Origin: JABDQZ01 sp963801985
Lineage (GTDB): Bacteria; Pseudomonadota; Gammaproteobacteria; Chromatiales; Chromatiaceae
Assembly: GCA_963801985.1 (NCBI GenBank)
Contig: CAWDGV010000012.1
Location: 1 to 64,000, forward strand
Length of the DNA: 64,000 nt
Direction of reading: 5' to 3'
The position numbers and the translations under genes were made by a program. Positions 24,714 to 33,765 of this stretch are shown here, in pieces. How positions within the stretch are numbered: the stretch's first letter is position 1; the number at the start of each line of letters is the position of its first letter. Under the pieces are notes generated by a model, which made no database searches, was not told where the DNA came from, and was given only the letters and a program-made list of their open reading frames with translations.

Positions 24714-25303
24714 GTCAGCAGGCTGACAAAAATGCCAGGCTTGCCCGTCGTTTGGCGCTGGCAGTACTCGGTATGTTTGGATTCGGCTTTGCCATGGTGC
24801 CGTTGTATTCACTGATTTGTGATGTCACAGGAATCAATTCTGTCGGTTCTTCAGCTGTCGGCGGAAGAGTGGCCCTGGAAGATGTTATTTACGGTGGCGT
24901 GGATGAAAGTCGCCTGGTGACGGTTGAGTTCGATATCACGCTCAATGCCGGCTTGCCCTGGGATGTTACGCCTGAAGTGAAAACTATGCAGGTTCATCCT
25001 GGTAAAGCCTATGAAGTTATTTTTACTGCTGAGAACAAAACTGATGAAGTGGTTGTAACCCAGGCCGTTCCCGGGGTTACGCCATGGCAGGCAACTGAGC
25101 ACTTTAATAAAGTGGAATGTTTCTGTTTCAATCAACAGACATTGCAGCCGAGAGAAAGAAAGGCCATGCCTTTGCGTTTTGTTATTAACCGTAAATTGCC
25201 CGAGAAATATGGAACAGTAACTTTGTCCTACACTTTTATGAACACGGATAGAAGTGAAGCTCTAAAACCTGGACATTCGACGGCAAAAAATTCTGAAAGC
25301 TGA
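24710..25303 (+). CDS. ctaG: Cytochrome oxidase copper chaperone CtaG/Cox11
   Basis: This membrane-anchored protein inserts copper into the Cu(B) site of subunit I. It has 197 residues: an N-terminal membrane segment (LALAVLGMFGFGFAMVPLYSLICDV), then a periplasmic immunoglobulin-like domain with the copper motif ECFCFNQQTL and the KAMPLRFVINRKLP strand. The TTG start overlaps the stop of the preceding small gene, which implies coupled translation. Confidence 0.94.
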   Translation: MSQQADKNARLARRLALAVLGMFGFGFAMVPLYSLICDVTGINSVGSSAVGGRVALEDVIYGGVDESRLVTVEFDITLNAGLPWDVTPEVKTMQVHPGKAYEVIFTAENKTDEVVVTQAVPGVTPWQATEHFNKVECFCFNQQTLQPRERKAMPLRFVINRKLPEKYGTVTLSYTFMNTDRSEALKPGHSTAKNSES

Positions 25304-25375
25304 TGGCCGGCACAAAATAAATTATTAAAAGTAATTAGTAAAAAATATAAAGACTAAAGGGAGCAAGGGGTTAAC

Positions 25376-26266
25376 ATGACAACCAATAAAGATTTGTATT
25401 ACGTACCAGATGGCAGCCATTGGCCCATTATTGGTGCTGTCGGTGTATTTATTTTGCTGTTTGGTGTGGTGCTTTGGACTAATGGTGTGAATGTAGGTAC
25501 CTGGATGATGGTACTGGGTTCATTCGTAATGGCTTATCTTTTCAAAGGCTGGTTTACAGATGTAATTGACGAGAACCTTGCTGGAAAATATAACTCCCAG
25601 GTTGATAAATCATTCCGCCAGGGCATGTTCTGGTTTATCAGTTCTGAAGTTTTTTTCTTTGCTACCTTCTTTGGTTGTCTGTATTACCTGAGAAACATTA
25701 CATTGCCTTACCTGGGCGGTGAAGGTTACCTGGCTTCGTCAAACATGTTGTGGGAAGGATTCCAGTACGCATGGCCTATGCAGACTATTCCTGATCCAGA
25801 TGCCGGGCTGGGTGGTAAGACATTTACCGTTCCAAAAGAGATTATGGGGGCAGGCGGTCTTCCGCTTTGGAATACCATTATTCTGTTAACTTCCGGTGCA
25901 ACTTTAACCTGGGCTCACTGGGGGCTAAAGAAAGAAAACAACAATCAGCTGGTTATTGGCTTGATGATGACTGTTGCCCTGGGTACTTTATTCATGTTCC
26001 TCCAGGCGTATGAATATGGACATGCCTATACGGAAATGGATTTAACCCTGAATTCAGGAATTTATGGCTCAACTTTCTACATGTTGACTGGTTTCCATGG
26101 CCTTCACGTAACCATTGGTACCATCATGCTGATAGCGATGACGGGGCGTGCAATGAAGAAACACTTTACGGCGCATAACCATTTTGCTTTTGAAGGTGTT
26201 GCCTGGTACTGGCACTTTGTTGACGTGGTCTGGTTAGGCCTGTATGTCTTTGTTTACTGGTTGTAA
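25376..26266 (+). CDS. coxC: Cytochrome c oxidase subunit III
   Basis: This 296-residue polytopic subunit has seven membrane segments, with family motifs SSEVFFFATFFGCLYYLR, the QAYEYGHAYTEM segment and TGFHGLHVTIGTIML; the C-terminal WYWHFVDVVWLGLYVFVYWL is diagnostic. A GC-rich hairpin with a T-rich tail follows its stop, so the coxB-coxC unit probably ends here. The ATG has AAGGGAGCAAGGGG ahead. Confidence 0.96.
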   Translation: MTTNKDLYYVPDGSHWPIIGAVGVFILLFGVVLWTNGVNVGTWMMVLGSFVMAYLFKGWFTDVIDENLAGKYNSQVDKSFRQGMFWFISSEVFFFATFFGCLYYLRNITLPYLGGEGYLASSNMLWEGFQYAWPMQTIPDPDAGLGGKTFTVPKEIMGAGGLPLWNTIILLTSGATLTWAHWGLKKENNNQLVIGLMMTVALGTLFMFLQAYEYGHAYTEMDLTLNSGIYGSTFYMLTGFHGLHVTIGTIMLIAMTGRAMKKHFTAHNHFAFEGVAWYWHFVDVVWLGLYVFVYWL

Positions 26267-26293
26267 ATGACCGGGTTTTAGAGCATTTATTGG

Positions 26294-26321
26294 GGCGCTA
26301 TTGAAAAATAGCGCCTCTTTT
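26294..26321 (+). terminator. Terminator after coxC
   Basis: GGCGCTATT (26294-26302) pairs with AATAGCGCC (26307-26315) around a GAAA loop, followed by TCTTTT. It separates coxC from the convergent DUF2909 gene. Confidence 0.8.
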
Positions 26322-26337
26322 ATTGTAGAGGTTTTGG

Positions 26338-26544
26338 TTACTGAATAGAGTGTGGCTGGATTGAACCAGTCAAATAACCAACAATGATCAGTCCAATAAG
26401 AGTCATGGATAATATGACGCGCACAGTAAGGGATTTGACGACACGTGTTTCTTCATTACCGTCCTTGCGGAGAAAAAAGACGCCAGCGCCAAGACTGACC
26501 AGAATAAGAATGATATTGATGATGATGAGTGTTTTGATGGTCAT
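26338..26544 (-). CDS. DUF2909 twin-helix membrane protein
   Basis: This 68-residue protein has two membrane helices (IIINIILILVSLGAGVFFL and ILSMTLIGLIIVGYL) joined by a short charged loop (RKDGNEETRVVKS). It matches the DUF2909 family found beside oxidase assembly genes; function unknown. Here it lies on the opposite strand, convergent with coxC and divergent from SURF1, so it has its own promoter near 26545-26618. Confidence 0.8.
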   Translation of the reverse strand: MTIKTLIIINIILILVSLGAGVFFLRKDGNEETRVVKSLTVRVILSMTLIGLIIVGYLTGSIQPHSIQ

Positions 26545-26618
26545 TAAAAGTCCTGTTGGTACTAACGGCTATTTAGCGCACAAAATATAATTGTCGCCGC
26601 TTAAGTATAAACACTTCG

Positions 26619-27347
26619 ATGCAAATACTAAATTTTCAGTTCAGGCCAACACTGTTGGGCATTGTGGTTACTTTCATCGCGGTGAGTATTTTTACCTACC
26701 TGTCGGTATGGCAGATGGGGCGTTCAGAAGAACGCAAACAGCTACGTAATGAAATTGTGCAGCGTTCAGCGCAGCAAGTAAGTGATTTTGTTTCGGCTGA
26801 TATAGACCTGGAAACTGATCAATATAAACGTTACAGACTGCAGGGTGAATTTTTAAACCAACACCAGCTGTTACTTGATAACGTTGTACGTCATGGAAAG
26901 CCGGGCTACGAGGTGATTACACCATTCAGGTTACCTGACAACTCGCTGGTACTGGTTAACCGGGGCTGGATAACGGCAGGCAACGATCGGCGTGTTTTGC
27001 CTGACATTAAAGTGATGCCAGGCAAGCAACAGGTTATCGTTATGCTGGATAAGCCACGTTCAGCGCCCGTGGTTGGGGCTGGGCCAGTAGAAAGCGGTAT
27101 TAGATGGAATTACCTTGATGTTGCTTATTATCGCGAAGCAAGCGGCTTGAAGGTGCCTGATTATCTATTGCTGTTATCAGCTGACAGCGGTTCCGGTTAC
27201 GATCGTGAATGGCCGGAAATTACAGATAAGAGTGGCATGCATATTGGATATGCGATTCAGTGGGGTGCATTTGCATTGATTGCATTTGGGACCTTTTTGG
27301 GAATGAGTATTAAACGGGTTAAATCAGAGTTGGATGACGCAGAATGA
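26619..27347 (+). CDS. SURF1-family oxidase assembly protein
   Basis: This protein helps place heme A in subunit I. It has 242 residues with one membrane helix at each end (PTLLGIVVTFIAVSIFTYLSV and AIQWGAFALIAFGTFLGM). The family motifs YEVITPF, LVLVNRGWI and GMHIGYAIQWGAFA are present. Its stop overlaps the next gene start (ATGA), starting a second assembly operon with a SCO-like gene and ctaB. Confidence 0.93.
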   Translation: MQILNFQFRPTLLGIVVTFIAVSIFTYLSVWQMGRSEERKQLRNEIVQRSAQQVSDFVSADIDLETDQYKRYRLQGEFLNQHQLLLDNVVRHGKPGYEVITPFRLPDNSLVLVNRGWITAGNDRRVLPDIKVMPGKQQVIVMLDKPRSAPVVGAGPVESGIRWNYLDVAYYREASGLKVPDYLLLLSADSGSGYDREWPEITDKSGMHIGYAIQWGAFALIAFGTFLGMSIKRVKSELDDAE

Positions 27348-27982
27348 ATGAGCAGGCAGTAGAAAAAACAAGTTCGAAAAGAAACCTGACACCTTTCTGG
27401 ATTCTGCTGGCGGTTAGCGGTTTGCCTTACCTGTTCAGCTGGATTTATTTTGCCAATATTGACAGTCTGCCACAGGTTTCAACCAGTAATCGTGGTGAGT
27501 TAATTGAGCCTGTCCGTTCAGTCGAAAACTATTCGCTTGAACTGATGGATGGAAACGTTCTGCAAACTGCTGAACTTAAAGGTAACTGGACATTGGTTAC
27601 AGCAGGTTCCACACAATGTGATGAGGCCTGTATAAAAAATGTTTACTACATGCGCCAGGTTAGACGCCTGATGGGTGAAGAACGAGAGCGTATCAAGCGT
27701 TTGTTTGTTTTAACCGACGTGGAACAGATGCAGGACTTCACATCAAAGATTGAACCCTATGGTGCGATGGATGTGGTAATTGGGCCGGTATCAGATAAAG
27801 CCGGTCTGCTCGAAAAAATGACCATTAATGGCACCAGTCCTGAAAACAGGATTTTTATTATGGATCCACTGGCTAACCTGATGATGGTTTACCAGCCGGA
27901 CAGTAATCCGGAAGATATTGCAAAGGACTTCAGACGCTTGCTGAATGTCGTGCGCATTGGACAACCTAAAAAGGCAGGTTAG
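27344..27982 (+). CDS. SCO-like cytochrome oxidase assembly membrane protein
   Basis: This 212-residue membrane-anchored thioredoxin-fold protein has one helix (about residues 18-36) and a CDEAC motif in the place of the SCO CxxxC. The distal His of SCO proteins is not seen (NRIFIMDP instead), so it may act as a thiol reductase or structural factor rather than a copper donor. Proteins like this lie between SURF1 and ctaB in many gammaproteobacteria. It overlaps SURF1 by four bases. Confidence 0.85.
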   Translation: MNEQAVEKTSSKRNLTPFWILLAVSGLPYLFSWIYFANIDSLPQVSTSNRGELIEPVRSVENYSLELMDGNVLQTAELKGNWTLVTAGSTQCDEACIKNVYYMRQVRRLMGEERERIKRLFVLTDVEQMQDFTSKIEPYGAMDVVIGPVSDKAGLLEKMTINGTSPENRIFIMDPLANLMMVYQPDSNPEDIAKDFRRLLNVVRIGQPKKAG

Positions 27983-27986
27983 GCTT

Positions 27987-28925
27987 ATGACAGCAGCAAT
28001 CAAAACAAAAGACACTATCGCCAAAGATACAATTGAAGCTATCAGCTGGCGTAGTTATTACGAACTGTGCAAGCCCAAGGTTGTGTACCTGATCGTGTTT
28101 ACAGCATTTGTTGGCATGTTGCTGGCAAGTCCTGAAGGGCTGCCTCCCCTGGATATTCTTGTTGCGGCAAACCTGGGTATCGGCATGGCAGCCGCCTCGG
28201 GTGCGGCTTTGAACCACATGATTGATCAGCGAATTGATGCAATTATGCATCGAACCGAGAACCGTCCCCTGCCATCAGGCAGGCTCGATACGTTACATGT
28301 CTTCACATTTGCAATCAGTCTTGCCGCAATTGCCATGGTGATACTGGTTGCCTTTGTGAATGAGTTGACGGCAATGCTGACATTTATCGCCTTGATAGGC
28401 TATGCGGTGATCTATACCGTGTTTTTAAAACGTAATACACCTCAGAACATTGTGCTGGGTGGTGCGGCTGGAGCAGCGCCGCCACTGCTTGGCTGGGCGG
28501 CCGTGACGGGAGAAGTGGGTACAGAAGCCTTGCTGCTGTTCCTGATTATTTTTGTCTGGACACCACCGCATTTCTGGGCGTTGGCCATTCGTCGTCGTAA
28601 GGAATATGCCAAAGCCGGAATTCCAATGCTACCGGTAACCCATGGCGTGCCTTTTACCAAGCTACAGATTCTGCTTTATACCTTGTTGCTGTTTACCGTG
28701 TCATTAATGCCAGCTGTCATCAATATGAGTGGCCTGGTTTACCTGGCTGGTGCTATATCACTGGGGATTGGCTTTATTTACTACGCCTACCGTCTGTATC
28801 GCGATGAGTCTGATCAGCTGGCAATGAAAACGTTTGGCTATTCAATATTTTACCTGAGCCTGTTATTCGCTTTCCTGCTGGCAGATCATTATGCGCGAGA
28901 ATTTGTCAGAGCCTTTTTTGCCTGA
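27987..28925 (+). CDS. ctaB: Protoheme IX farnesyltransferase (heme O synthase)
   Basis: This UbiA-family membrane enzyme attaches a farnesyl group to heme B, giving the heme O that CtaA converts to heme A. The 312 residues show YYELCKPKVVYLIVFTAFVG, the Asp-rich NHMIDQRIDAIMHRTENRPL and YTVFLKRNTPQNIVLGGAAGA. I chose the ATG at 27987, just after the stop of the SCO-like gene, because the TTG at 27945 lies inside that gene. It ends the oxidase assembly operon. Confidence 0.95.
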   Translation: MTAAIKTKDTIAKDTIEAISWRSYYELCKPKVVYLIVFTAFVGMLLASPEGLPPLDILVAANLGIGMAAASGAALNHMIDQRIDAIMHRTENRPLPSGRLDTLHVFTFAISLAAIAMVILVAFVNELTAMLTFIALIGYAVIYTVFLKRNTPQNIVLGGAAGAAPPLLGWAAVTGEVGTEALLLFLIIFVWTPPHFWALAIRRRKEYAKAGIPMLPVTHGVPFTKLQILLYTLLLFTVSLMPAVINMSGLVYLAGAISLGIGFIYYAYRLYRDESDQLAMKTFGYSIFYLSLLFAFLLADHYAREFVRAFFA

Positions 28926-28935
28926 TAGCTAAAAG

Positions 28936-29127
28936 CTAATTGGTGGTCTGCGTAGCGGGGCAGGTGCAGATCACCATTTTGTTGAAATAGCGTTTAAATT
29001 CGCATTTCCGACTTTCTTCGCAGCGTAATAATTCGACATCGCGGTCAAAAAATAACTGAGTATTACAGAGAGCTGGATCGCGTAAAAGGCCTTCGCTCTG
29101 GCAGCTGGCTTGAGTTGTTGCTTTCAT
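28936..29127 (-). CDS. Small Cys-rich protein, function unknown
   Basis: A 63-residue protein with seven Cys (QASCQSE, ALCNTQ, LRCEESRKCEF, VICTCPA). I do not recognise it. On the minus strand GGAGGG lies 6 bp before the ATG at 29127, which decides the start over upstream ATGs at 29145 and 29178. The Cys spacing could bind a metal, or form disulfides if the protein is exported, but there is no signal peptide. It is convergent with ctaB, 10 bp away. Confidence 0.6.
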   Translation of the reverse strand: MKATTQASCQSEGLLRDPALCNTQLFFDRDVELLRCEESRKCEFKRYFNKMVICTCPATQTTN

Positions 29128-29356
29128 ATTGTACCCTCCCATGCAGTTGCCATTTTCCTGGATTTTTTTCTTTCTCATCCCATGGCATTACAATATTGCT
29201 GGTCACTCTGACATGTAATAATCGATCGACACAATGCTAAAAATTCAGCTGTTTGATTTAAATCAACAAAGTAGTAAATAGTTTTTTTATTTTGATTTAC
29301 TTGGAAAAATCTAAATAAAAACTTACAGTTTATTCACAGAAAGCTGTAAATTGATT

Positions 29357-30073
29357 ATGAAAAATAGGTTAAATTTAATGTTTTTTAAGAAAAGATCTTA
29401 TTTTTCAGTGTGTTGCGCTCTTTTGATGTCGGTTTCTGTCTATGCAACAGAGCAGGAATTTTTTGATGTCACCAAAGAAGACGTTTTGGAAGACAAGTAT
29501 CATGGCTACAAAACCACGTTGAATGAGAGAAATCGTGGCGCGTTCAGTGGCCAGACAGAGATATACCGGGATGTCCGTCAATATGATGAAGACCAGAGCT
29601 CCGGTTACCTGTTTGATTTTGCAGCGGAGCCGGGTAGCAATATAGCTGGAATGGCCGATTTTCGCGGCCAGTTTGGTGGCAACAGCTTCGAAGCCATGAG
29701 CGAGGGTTTCCAGTCTGAATTCCGCAGCCTTTTCACGCGCGATGACAGCCTGATACGGGAGTTTTCCGTGCCACAACCCCGTTACTTTAACCAGGGGTTT
29801 TCGGCACCTCAGCAGCCCCATAATGGCTCAGGCGGTTACAAGAACCCATCCAGTTATAATTCTGGTGGCGGCAATCGCGGTAATAATTCAGGCTCGCCAA
29901 ACACAGGTGCGGGTTATGATGCTGATCAGCCAGCCTTGATTTCCTGGATATTTTCGGTGATCGCCTTTATCCGTGAAAACCCGCTGACGAGTGGATTTAT
30001 CGCTTTATTATTTTTAGGCGTACTTAGTCTGATCCAGCTCATATTCCAGCGTTATAGTCGTCCGTTCAGCTGA
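29357..30073 (+). CDS. Exported protein with C-terminal membrane anchor, unknown
   Basis: I do not recognise this 238-residue protein. It has a signal peptide (YFSVCCALLMSVSVYATEQ), a polar body, a Gly/Asn/Ser-rich linker (roughly residues 156-190) and one C-terminal membrane helix (NPLTSGFIALLFLGVLSLIQLI) followed by a basic tail (QRYSRPFS). That arrangement of linker, helix and basic end resembles a sorted surface protein, but no known sorting motif is clear. The 28926-29356 stretch upstream is AT-rich and probably holds its promoter. Confidence 0.7.
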   Translation: MKNRLNLMFFKKRSYFSVCCALLMSVSVYATEQEFFDVTKEDVLEDKYHGYKTTLNERNRGAFSGQTEIYRDVRQYDEDQSSGYLFDFAAEPGSNIAGMADFRGQFGGNSFEAMSEGFQSEFRSLFTRDDSLIREFSVPQPRYFNQGFSAPQQPHNGSGGYKNPSSYNSGGGNRGNNSGSPNTGAGYDADQPALISWIFSVIAFIRENPLTSGFIALLFLGVLSLIQLIFQRYSRPFS

Positions 30074-30074
30074 A

Positions 30075-30311
30075 TTATTGCTGTTCGCTCAGTTTCCGCA
30101 TTAACCAGCCGCGAAAAAAAGGGCTGTCGATAGTGGCGTAAATTTCGGCTGTTTTGAGCCATTCGCCCAGCTGCTCTGGGTTGTCTGCAGGTTTGCCGTT
30201 GTATGCAAAATAACAGTCCAGGTAAAACTCCCCCTGAAGTTCCTTCCATTGTTCTTCATCGACGGCATCTTTCATCAGGTTGGGGAATTTAACGATATTG
30301 TCTTCACTCAT
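30075..30311 (-). CDS. Conserved small protein of unknown function
   Basis: This acidic 78-residue soluble protein (MSEDNIVKFPNLMKDAVDEE; FYLDCYFAYNGKPADNPEQL; FFRGWLMRKL) has the composition of a genuine gene. It is convergent with the exported-protein gene, one base apart, and shares an upstream region with cmoM. No domain is recognised. Confidence 0.65.
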   Translation of the reverse strand: MSEDNIVKFPNLMKDAVDEEQWKELQGEFYLDCYFAYNGKPADNPEQLGEWLKTAEIYATIDSPFFRGWLMRKLSEQQ

Positions 30312-30410
30312 CGGTATAAAGCATCCTAAATTTCAGTTAGGTAAACTATGTCATACCAACTTTGTTTAAGCTATAGCGATTGGATTGAACTATTAACCGG
30401 CCATTAATGT

Positions 30411-31178
30411 ATGAAGAAGCAGGACCGTAATTTTGATGACCTGGTGGAGCGTTTTGAAAACCGGGTTTATGACACTGGCAAGGGCAGCTGGCGTTTAAAG
30501 CTTCTGATGCAGGATCTTGACAGGATTGCAGACCCGGGCTGCAGTTTATCTGTCTGGGATGCTGGTTGCGGTTTTGCCCAAGTCAGTCAGTGGCTGGCTG
30601 AAAAAGGCCATCATCTAACAATATGTGATCTCTCTGAAAAAATGCTGGAGCGGGCAAAGTCCGATTTTTCCAGCTCTGGACTGAGTGCAGCTTTTCATCA
30701 CGCAGCAATACAACAGCTTGCTCCTCAATTACCCCAATTTGATCTGGTGTTGTTCCATGCTGTGATTGAATGGATGGTTGATCCGCGTGCTGGTCTCGCT
30801 GTTGTGCTGGATAAGGTCAAAGCGGGTGGCTATCTGTCGCTCCTGTTTTATAACCGCAATGCCATGGTGTATTCGAATGTCTTGAAAGGGCAGTGGCGTT
30901 TAAGACCTATTCTTGATGATAGCTACCTGGGTAAGGGTAATAAGCTGACGCCACCTAATCCACAATACCCCCACGAAATTGAACGGGAACTTGAGGATGC
31001 GGGCTTTGAAATTCAGGCTCATACCGGCATACGGGTTTTTCATGATTACCTGAGTGATGCCGCCATGGAAAAGACGGACATGCAAGAACTGTTTGAACTG
31101 GAGTTGCGTTATTGCCGCATGCCCGTCTATCGGGACATGGGCAGGTATGTGCATATCCTGGCTGTGAAAAAAGGGTAG
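30411..31178 (+). CDS. cmoM: tRNA cmo5U methyltransferase CmoM
   Basis: This SAM-dependent enzyme methylates 5-carboxymethoxyuridine at tRNA position 34. The 255 residues align well with E. coli CmoM (SmtA): DRNFDDLVERFENRVYDT at the start, the SAM loop WDAGCGFAQVSQWL, ICDLSEKMLERAK, LVLFHAVIEWMVDPR, LLFYNRNAMV, and TGIRVFHDYL with LRYCRMPVYRDMGRYVHI near the end. It stands alone and ends at a strong bidirectional terminator shared with acs. Confidence 0.95.
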   Translation: MKKQDRNFDDLVERFENRVYDTGKGSWRLKLLMQDLDRIADPGCSLSVWDAGCGFAQVSQWLAEKGHHLTICDLSEKMLERAKSDFSSSGLSAAFHHAAIQQLAPQLPQFDLVLFHAVIEWMVDPRAGLAVVLDKVKAGGYLSLLFYNRNAMVYSNVLKGQWRLRPILDDSYLGKGNKLTPPNPQYPHEIERELEDAGFEIQAHTGIRVFHDYLSDAAMEKTDMQELFELELRYCRMPVYRDMGRYVHILAVKKG

Positions 31179-31206
31179 ATCAGTTCAAGCGTAATGTACT
31201 GATAAC

Positions 31207-31239
31207 AAAAAAGCCGGAATCTGGGACTCCGGCTTTTTT
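31207..31239. terminator. Bidirectional terminator between cmoM and acs
   Basis: AAAAAAGCCGGA and TCCGGCTTTTTT form a perfect 12-bp inverted repeat around a nine-base loop. It has a T-run on both strands, as expected between convergent genes. Confidence 0.92.
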
Positions 31240-31264
31240 GTGCAGGTGGTTTATTTGAACAAAA

Positions 31265-33208
31265 TTACTTGTTGGCGCGATTCTCAATCAAATTATCTAC
31301 CACGGAAGGATCTGCTAGCGTTGAAGTATCACCTAAAGTATCAATTTCATTAGCGGCGATTTTACGCAGGATACGACGCATGATTTTTCCAGAACGGGTC
31401 TTTGGTAAACCGGGTGCCCACTGAATAATATTGACCTTGGCGATGGGGCCAATTTCCTTCCTGACCAGGCCAACCAATTCGGCTTTAAGCTCATCGCTTT
31501 CTTCCACGCCTTGCATCAGCGTGACATAGGCATAAATGCCCTGGCCGGTAATTTCATGGGGATAACCGACAACAGCCGCTTCAGCAACTTTTTCATGCAG
31601 CACCAGGCCGGACTCGATTTCAGCGGTACCCAGGCGGTGACCGGAAACATTCAAGACGTCATCAACACGGCCCGTGATCCAGTAATAGCCATCTTCGTCA
31701 CGGCGGGCGCCGTCACCAGTGAAATAATAGCCGGGGTACATTGCAAAGTAGGTTTCATAAAAACGCTTATGATCGCCATAGACTGTGCGCATCATTGACG
31801 GCCATGGATGTTTAAAGGCCAGGTTGCCTTGTGCCGGGTTGCCATCAATTTCGCTGCCTTCATCATCAAGCAGGACAGGTTGTCCGCCAAAAAACGGATG
31901 GGTTGCAGAGCCTGGTTTAAGTGGCGTGGCACCGGGTAAGGGTGTCAGCAGGTGAGCGCCGGTTTCTGTCTGCCACCAGGTATCAACAATGGGGCAGCGT
32001 CCTTCGCCGACAACATTGTTATACCACTGCCAGGCTTCAGGGTTGATCGGCTCTCCCACAGTGCCCAAGAGGCGCAGGCTTTTGCGTGATGTACTGGTAA
32101 CCGGTTCATCGCCTACGGCCATCAGGGCCCGGATGGCGGTTGGTGCAGTATAGAAAGTGGCGACATTATGCTTATCAATAACCTGCCAGAAACGGCCTGC
32201 ATCAGGATAGGTTGGCACGCCTTCAAACATCAGACTGATTGCGCCATTGTTTAATGGACCGTAAACGATATAACTGTGACCGGTAATCCAGCCAATGTCG
32301 GCAGTGCACCAGTAGACCTCGCCATCTTTGTAGTCGAAGACCAGCTTGTGTGTCATTGCCGCCTGTAACAGGTAGCCGCCAGTGGTATGTAAAACACCTT
32401 TTGGCTTGCCGGTAGAGCCTGAGGTATACAGAATGAACAGCGGGTCTTCTGCATCCATTGGTTCGGCTGCGCATTGTGTGCTGGCATTGACGATAGCCTC
32501 GTGATACCAGATATCGCGACCATCAGTCCATTCAACCGGTTCTCCGCCACGCTTGACAACGATACTGGTATGCACATTTGGACAGTTAGCCAGTGCTTTA
32601 TCCGCATTGGCTTTTAAGGGTAGAGCCTTGCCGCTACGGATCGACTGGTCGGCAGTGATCAGTGCCTGGCAATCAGAATCAAGAATGCGGTCTTTTAATG
32701 CATCGGGTGAGAAAGCACTGAAAACAATAGAATGAACAGCGCCAATACGGGTGCAGGCCAGCATAGCAACAACGGCTTCCGGAATCATTGGCATGTAAAT
32801 GGAAACACGGTCGCCTTTTTTGACGCCACGATCTTTCAGAACATTGGCCAGTCGACAGACATCAGCGTGTAACTCGCTGTAAGTGATTTGTTTGTCTTCA
32901 GTCGGATCATCACCTTCCCAGAGAATAGCTGTCTGGTCTGCACGCGTGTCCAGGTGTTTGTCCAGGCAGTTATAGGAAACATTGAGCTTGCCACCTTTGA
33001 ACCATTCAATGTGTAAGTCATCCTTGTCAAAACTCCAATCGAGCACTTTGTCCCATTTTTCGAACCACTCGAGGTAATCTTCTGCCTGCTTGGCCCAGAA
33101 AGTTTCCGGGTCTTCAACAGACTGTTTATACATTTCAGCATATTGTTCGGCATTGACATGCGCCTTGGCTGCAAAGTCTTCGGGGACGGGGTACAGGTTT
33201 TCAGACAT
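31265..33208 (-). CDS. acs: Acetyl-CoA synthetase
   Basis: This AMP-forming enzyme activates acetate to acetyl-CoA. The 647-residue length is typical. Motifs are the ATP loop YTSGSTGKPKGVLHTTGGYL, the DTWWQTETG adenylation motif, and the C-terminal PKTRSGKIMRRILR, whose last-part Lys is the one acetylated in regulated Acs enzymes. It lies downstream of the exonuclease/DUF294 genes and near the acetate-type symporter, so the region serves acetate use. A shared terminator follows its stop. Confidence 0.97.
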   Translation of the reverse strand: MSENLYPVPEDFAAKAHVNAEQYAEMYKQSVEDPETFWAKQAEDYLEWFEKWDKVLDWSFDKDDLHIEWFKGGKLNVSYNCLDKHLDTRADQTAILWEGDDPTEDKQITYSELHADVCRLANVLKDRGVKKGDRVSIYMPMIPEAVVAMLACTRIGAVHSIVFSAFSPDALKDRILDSDCQALITADQSIRSGKALPLKANADKALANCPNVHTSIVVKRGGEPVEWTDGRDIWYHEAIVNASTQCAAEPMDAEDPLFILYTSGSTGKPKGVLHTTGGYLLQAAMTHKLVFDYKDGEVYWCTADIGWITGHSYIVYGPLNNGAISLMFEGVPTYPDAGRFWQVIDKHNVATFYTAPTAIRALMAVGDEPVTSTSRKSLRLLGTVGEPINPEAWQWYNNVVGEGRCPIVDTWWQTETGAHLLTPLPGATPLKPGSATHPFFGGQPVLLDDEGSEIDGNPAQGNLAFKHPWPSMMRTVYGDHKRFYETYFAMYPGYYFTGDGARRDEDGYYWITGRVDDVLNVSGHRLGTAEIESGLVLHEKVAEAAVVGYPHEITGQGIYAYVTLMQGVEESDELKAELVGLVRKEIGPIAKVNIIQWAPGLPKTRSGKIMRRILRKIAANEIDTLGDTSTLADPSVVDNLIENRANK

Positions 33209-33240
33209 GATGATTCCTCGTTCTGCGTTGTTAAGGTTAT

Positions 33241-33765
33241 TTATTTACTCAGCCAGATCAGGCTGGCTTCTTCTTCTGGTGTTAATTCGGTTTTTACCAT
33301 AACCATACCGTAGTCAGTATGCCACTGTAACATGTCATTATCAGCTGATTCATGGCTCTGCAGTAAAGGTGTTCCCAACTGCTGATGCAGGTCGGCGCCT
33401 AACTGCTGGTGGTACTGGTTACGGTATACCAGTTTGACTGCATTCACATGACTGTCCCTGAAAAATGCCGTCAGGTATCGTGCCGGCACGCCATTGTAAC
33501 TGGAGATTTCACTGAAGCAGTACTGGTCACCTAAGGCGGTTTTCTGATCTACGCAATTCCATTCAATATCCGCAAACACTTTTTTCCAGTCTTCCATGGA
33601 ATACCGGTTGTCCAGGACGCGAAAGTTGAGGTCAATCGGGTCCCCACCGGCCAGCCATAAAATCAGCGTGTCACTGCGTCTTCTACCATCATCGGTAAAT
33701 ATCAGCCAATACATTGGCGCGATGACGATCAGTACCAGGAAAAAACGTTTATGAAAGGTTTTCAA
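33241..33765 (-). CDS. Hypothetical membrane-anchored or exported protein
   Basis: This 174-residue protein has an N-terminal hydrophobic segment (FFLVLIVIAPMYWLIF) and then a soluble domain with two Cys (WNCVDQ, YCFSE) that may pair outside the cytoplasm. I do not recognise a domain. Its start overlaps the exonuclease stop by four bases and it ends 32 bp before acs, so it probably belongs to the same transcript. Confidence 0.7.
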   Translation of the reverse strand: MKTFHKRFFLVLIVIAPMYWLIFTDDGRRRSDTLILWLAGGDPIDLNFRVLDNRYSMEDWKKVFADIEWNCVDQKTALGDQYCFSEISSYNGVPARYLTAFFRDSHVNAVKLVYRNQYHQQLGADLHQQLGTPLLQSHESADNDMLQWHTDYGMVMVKTELTPEEEASLIWLSK

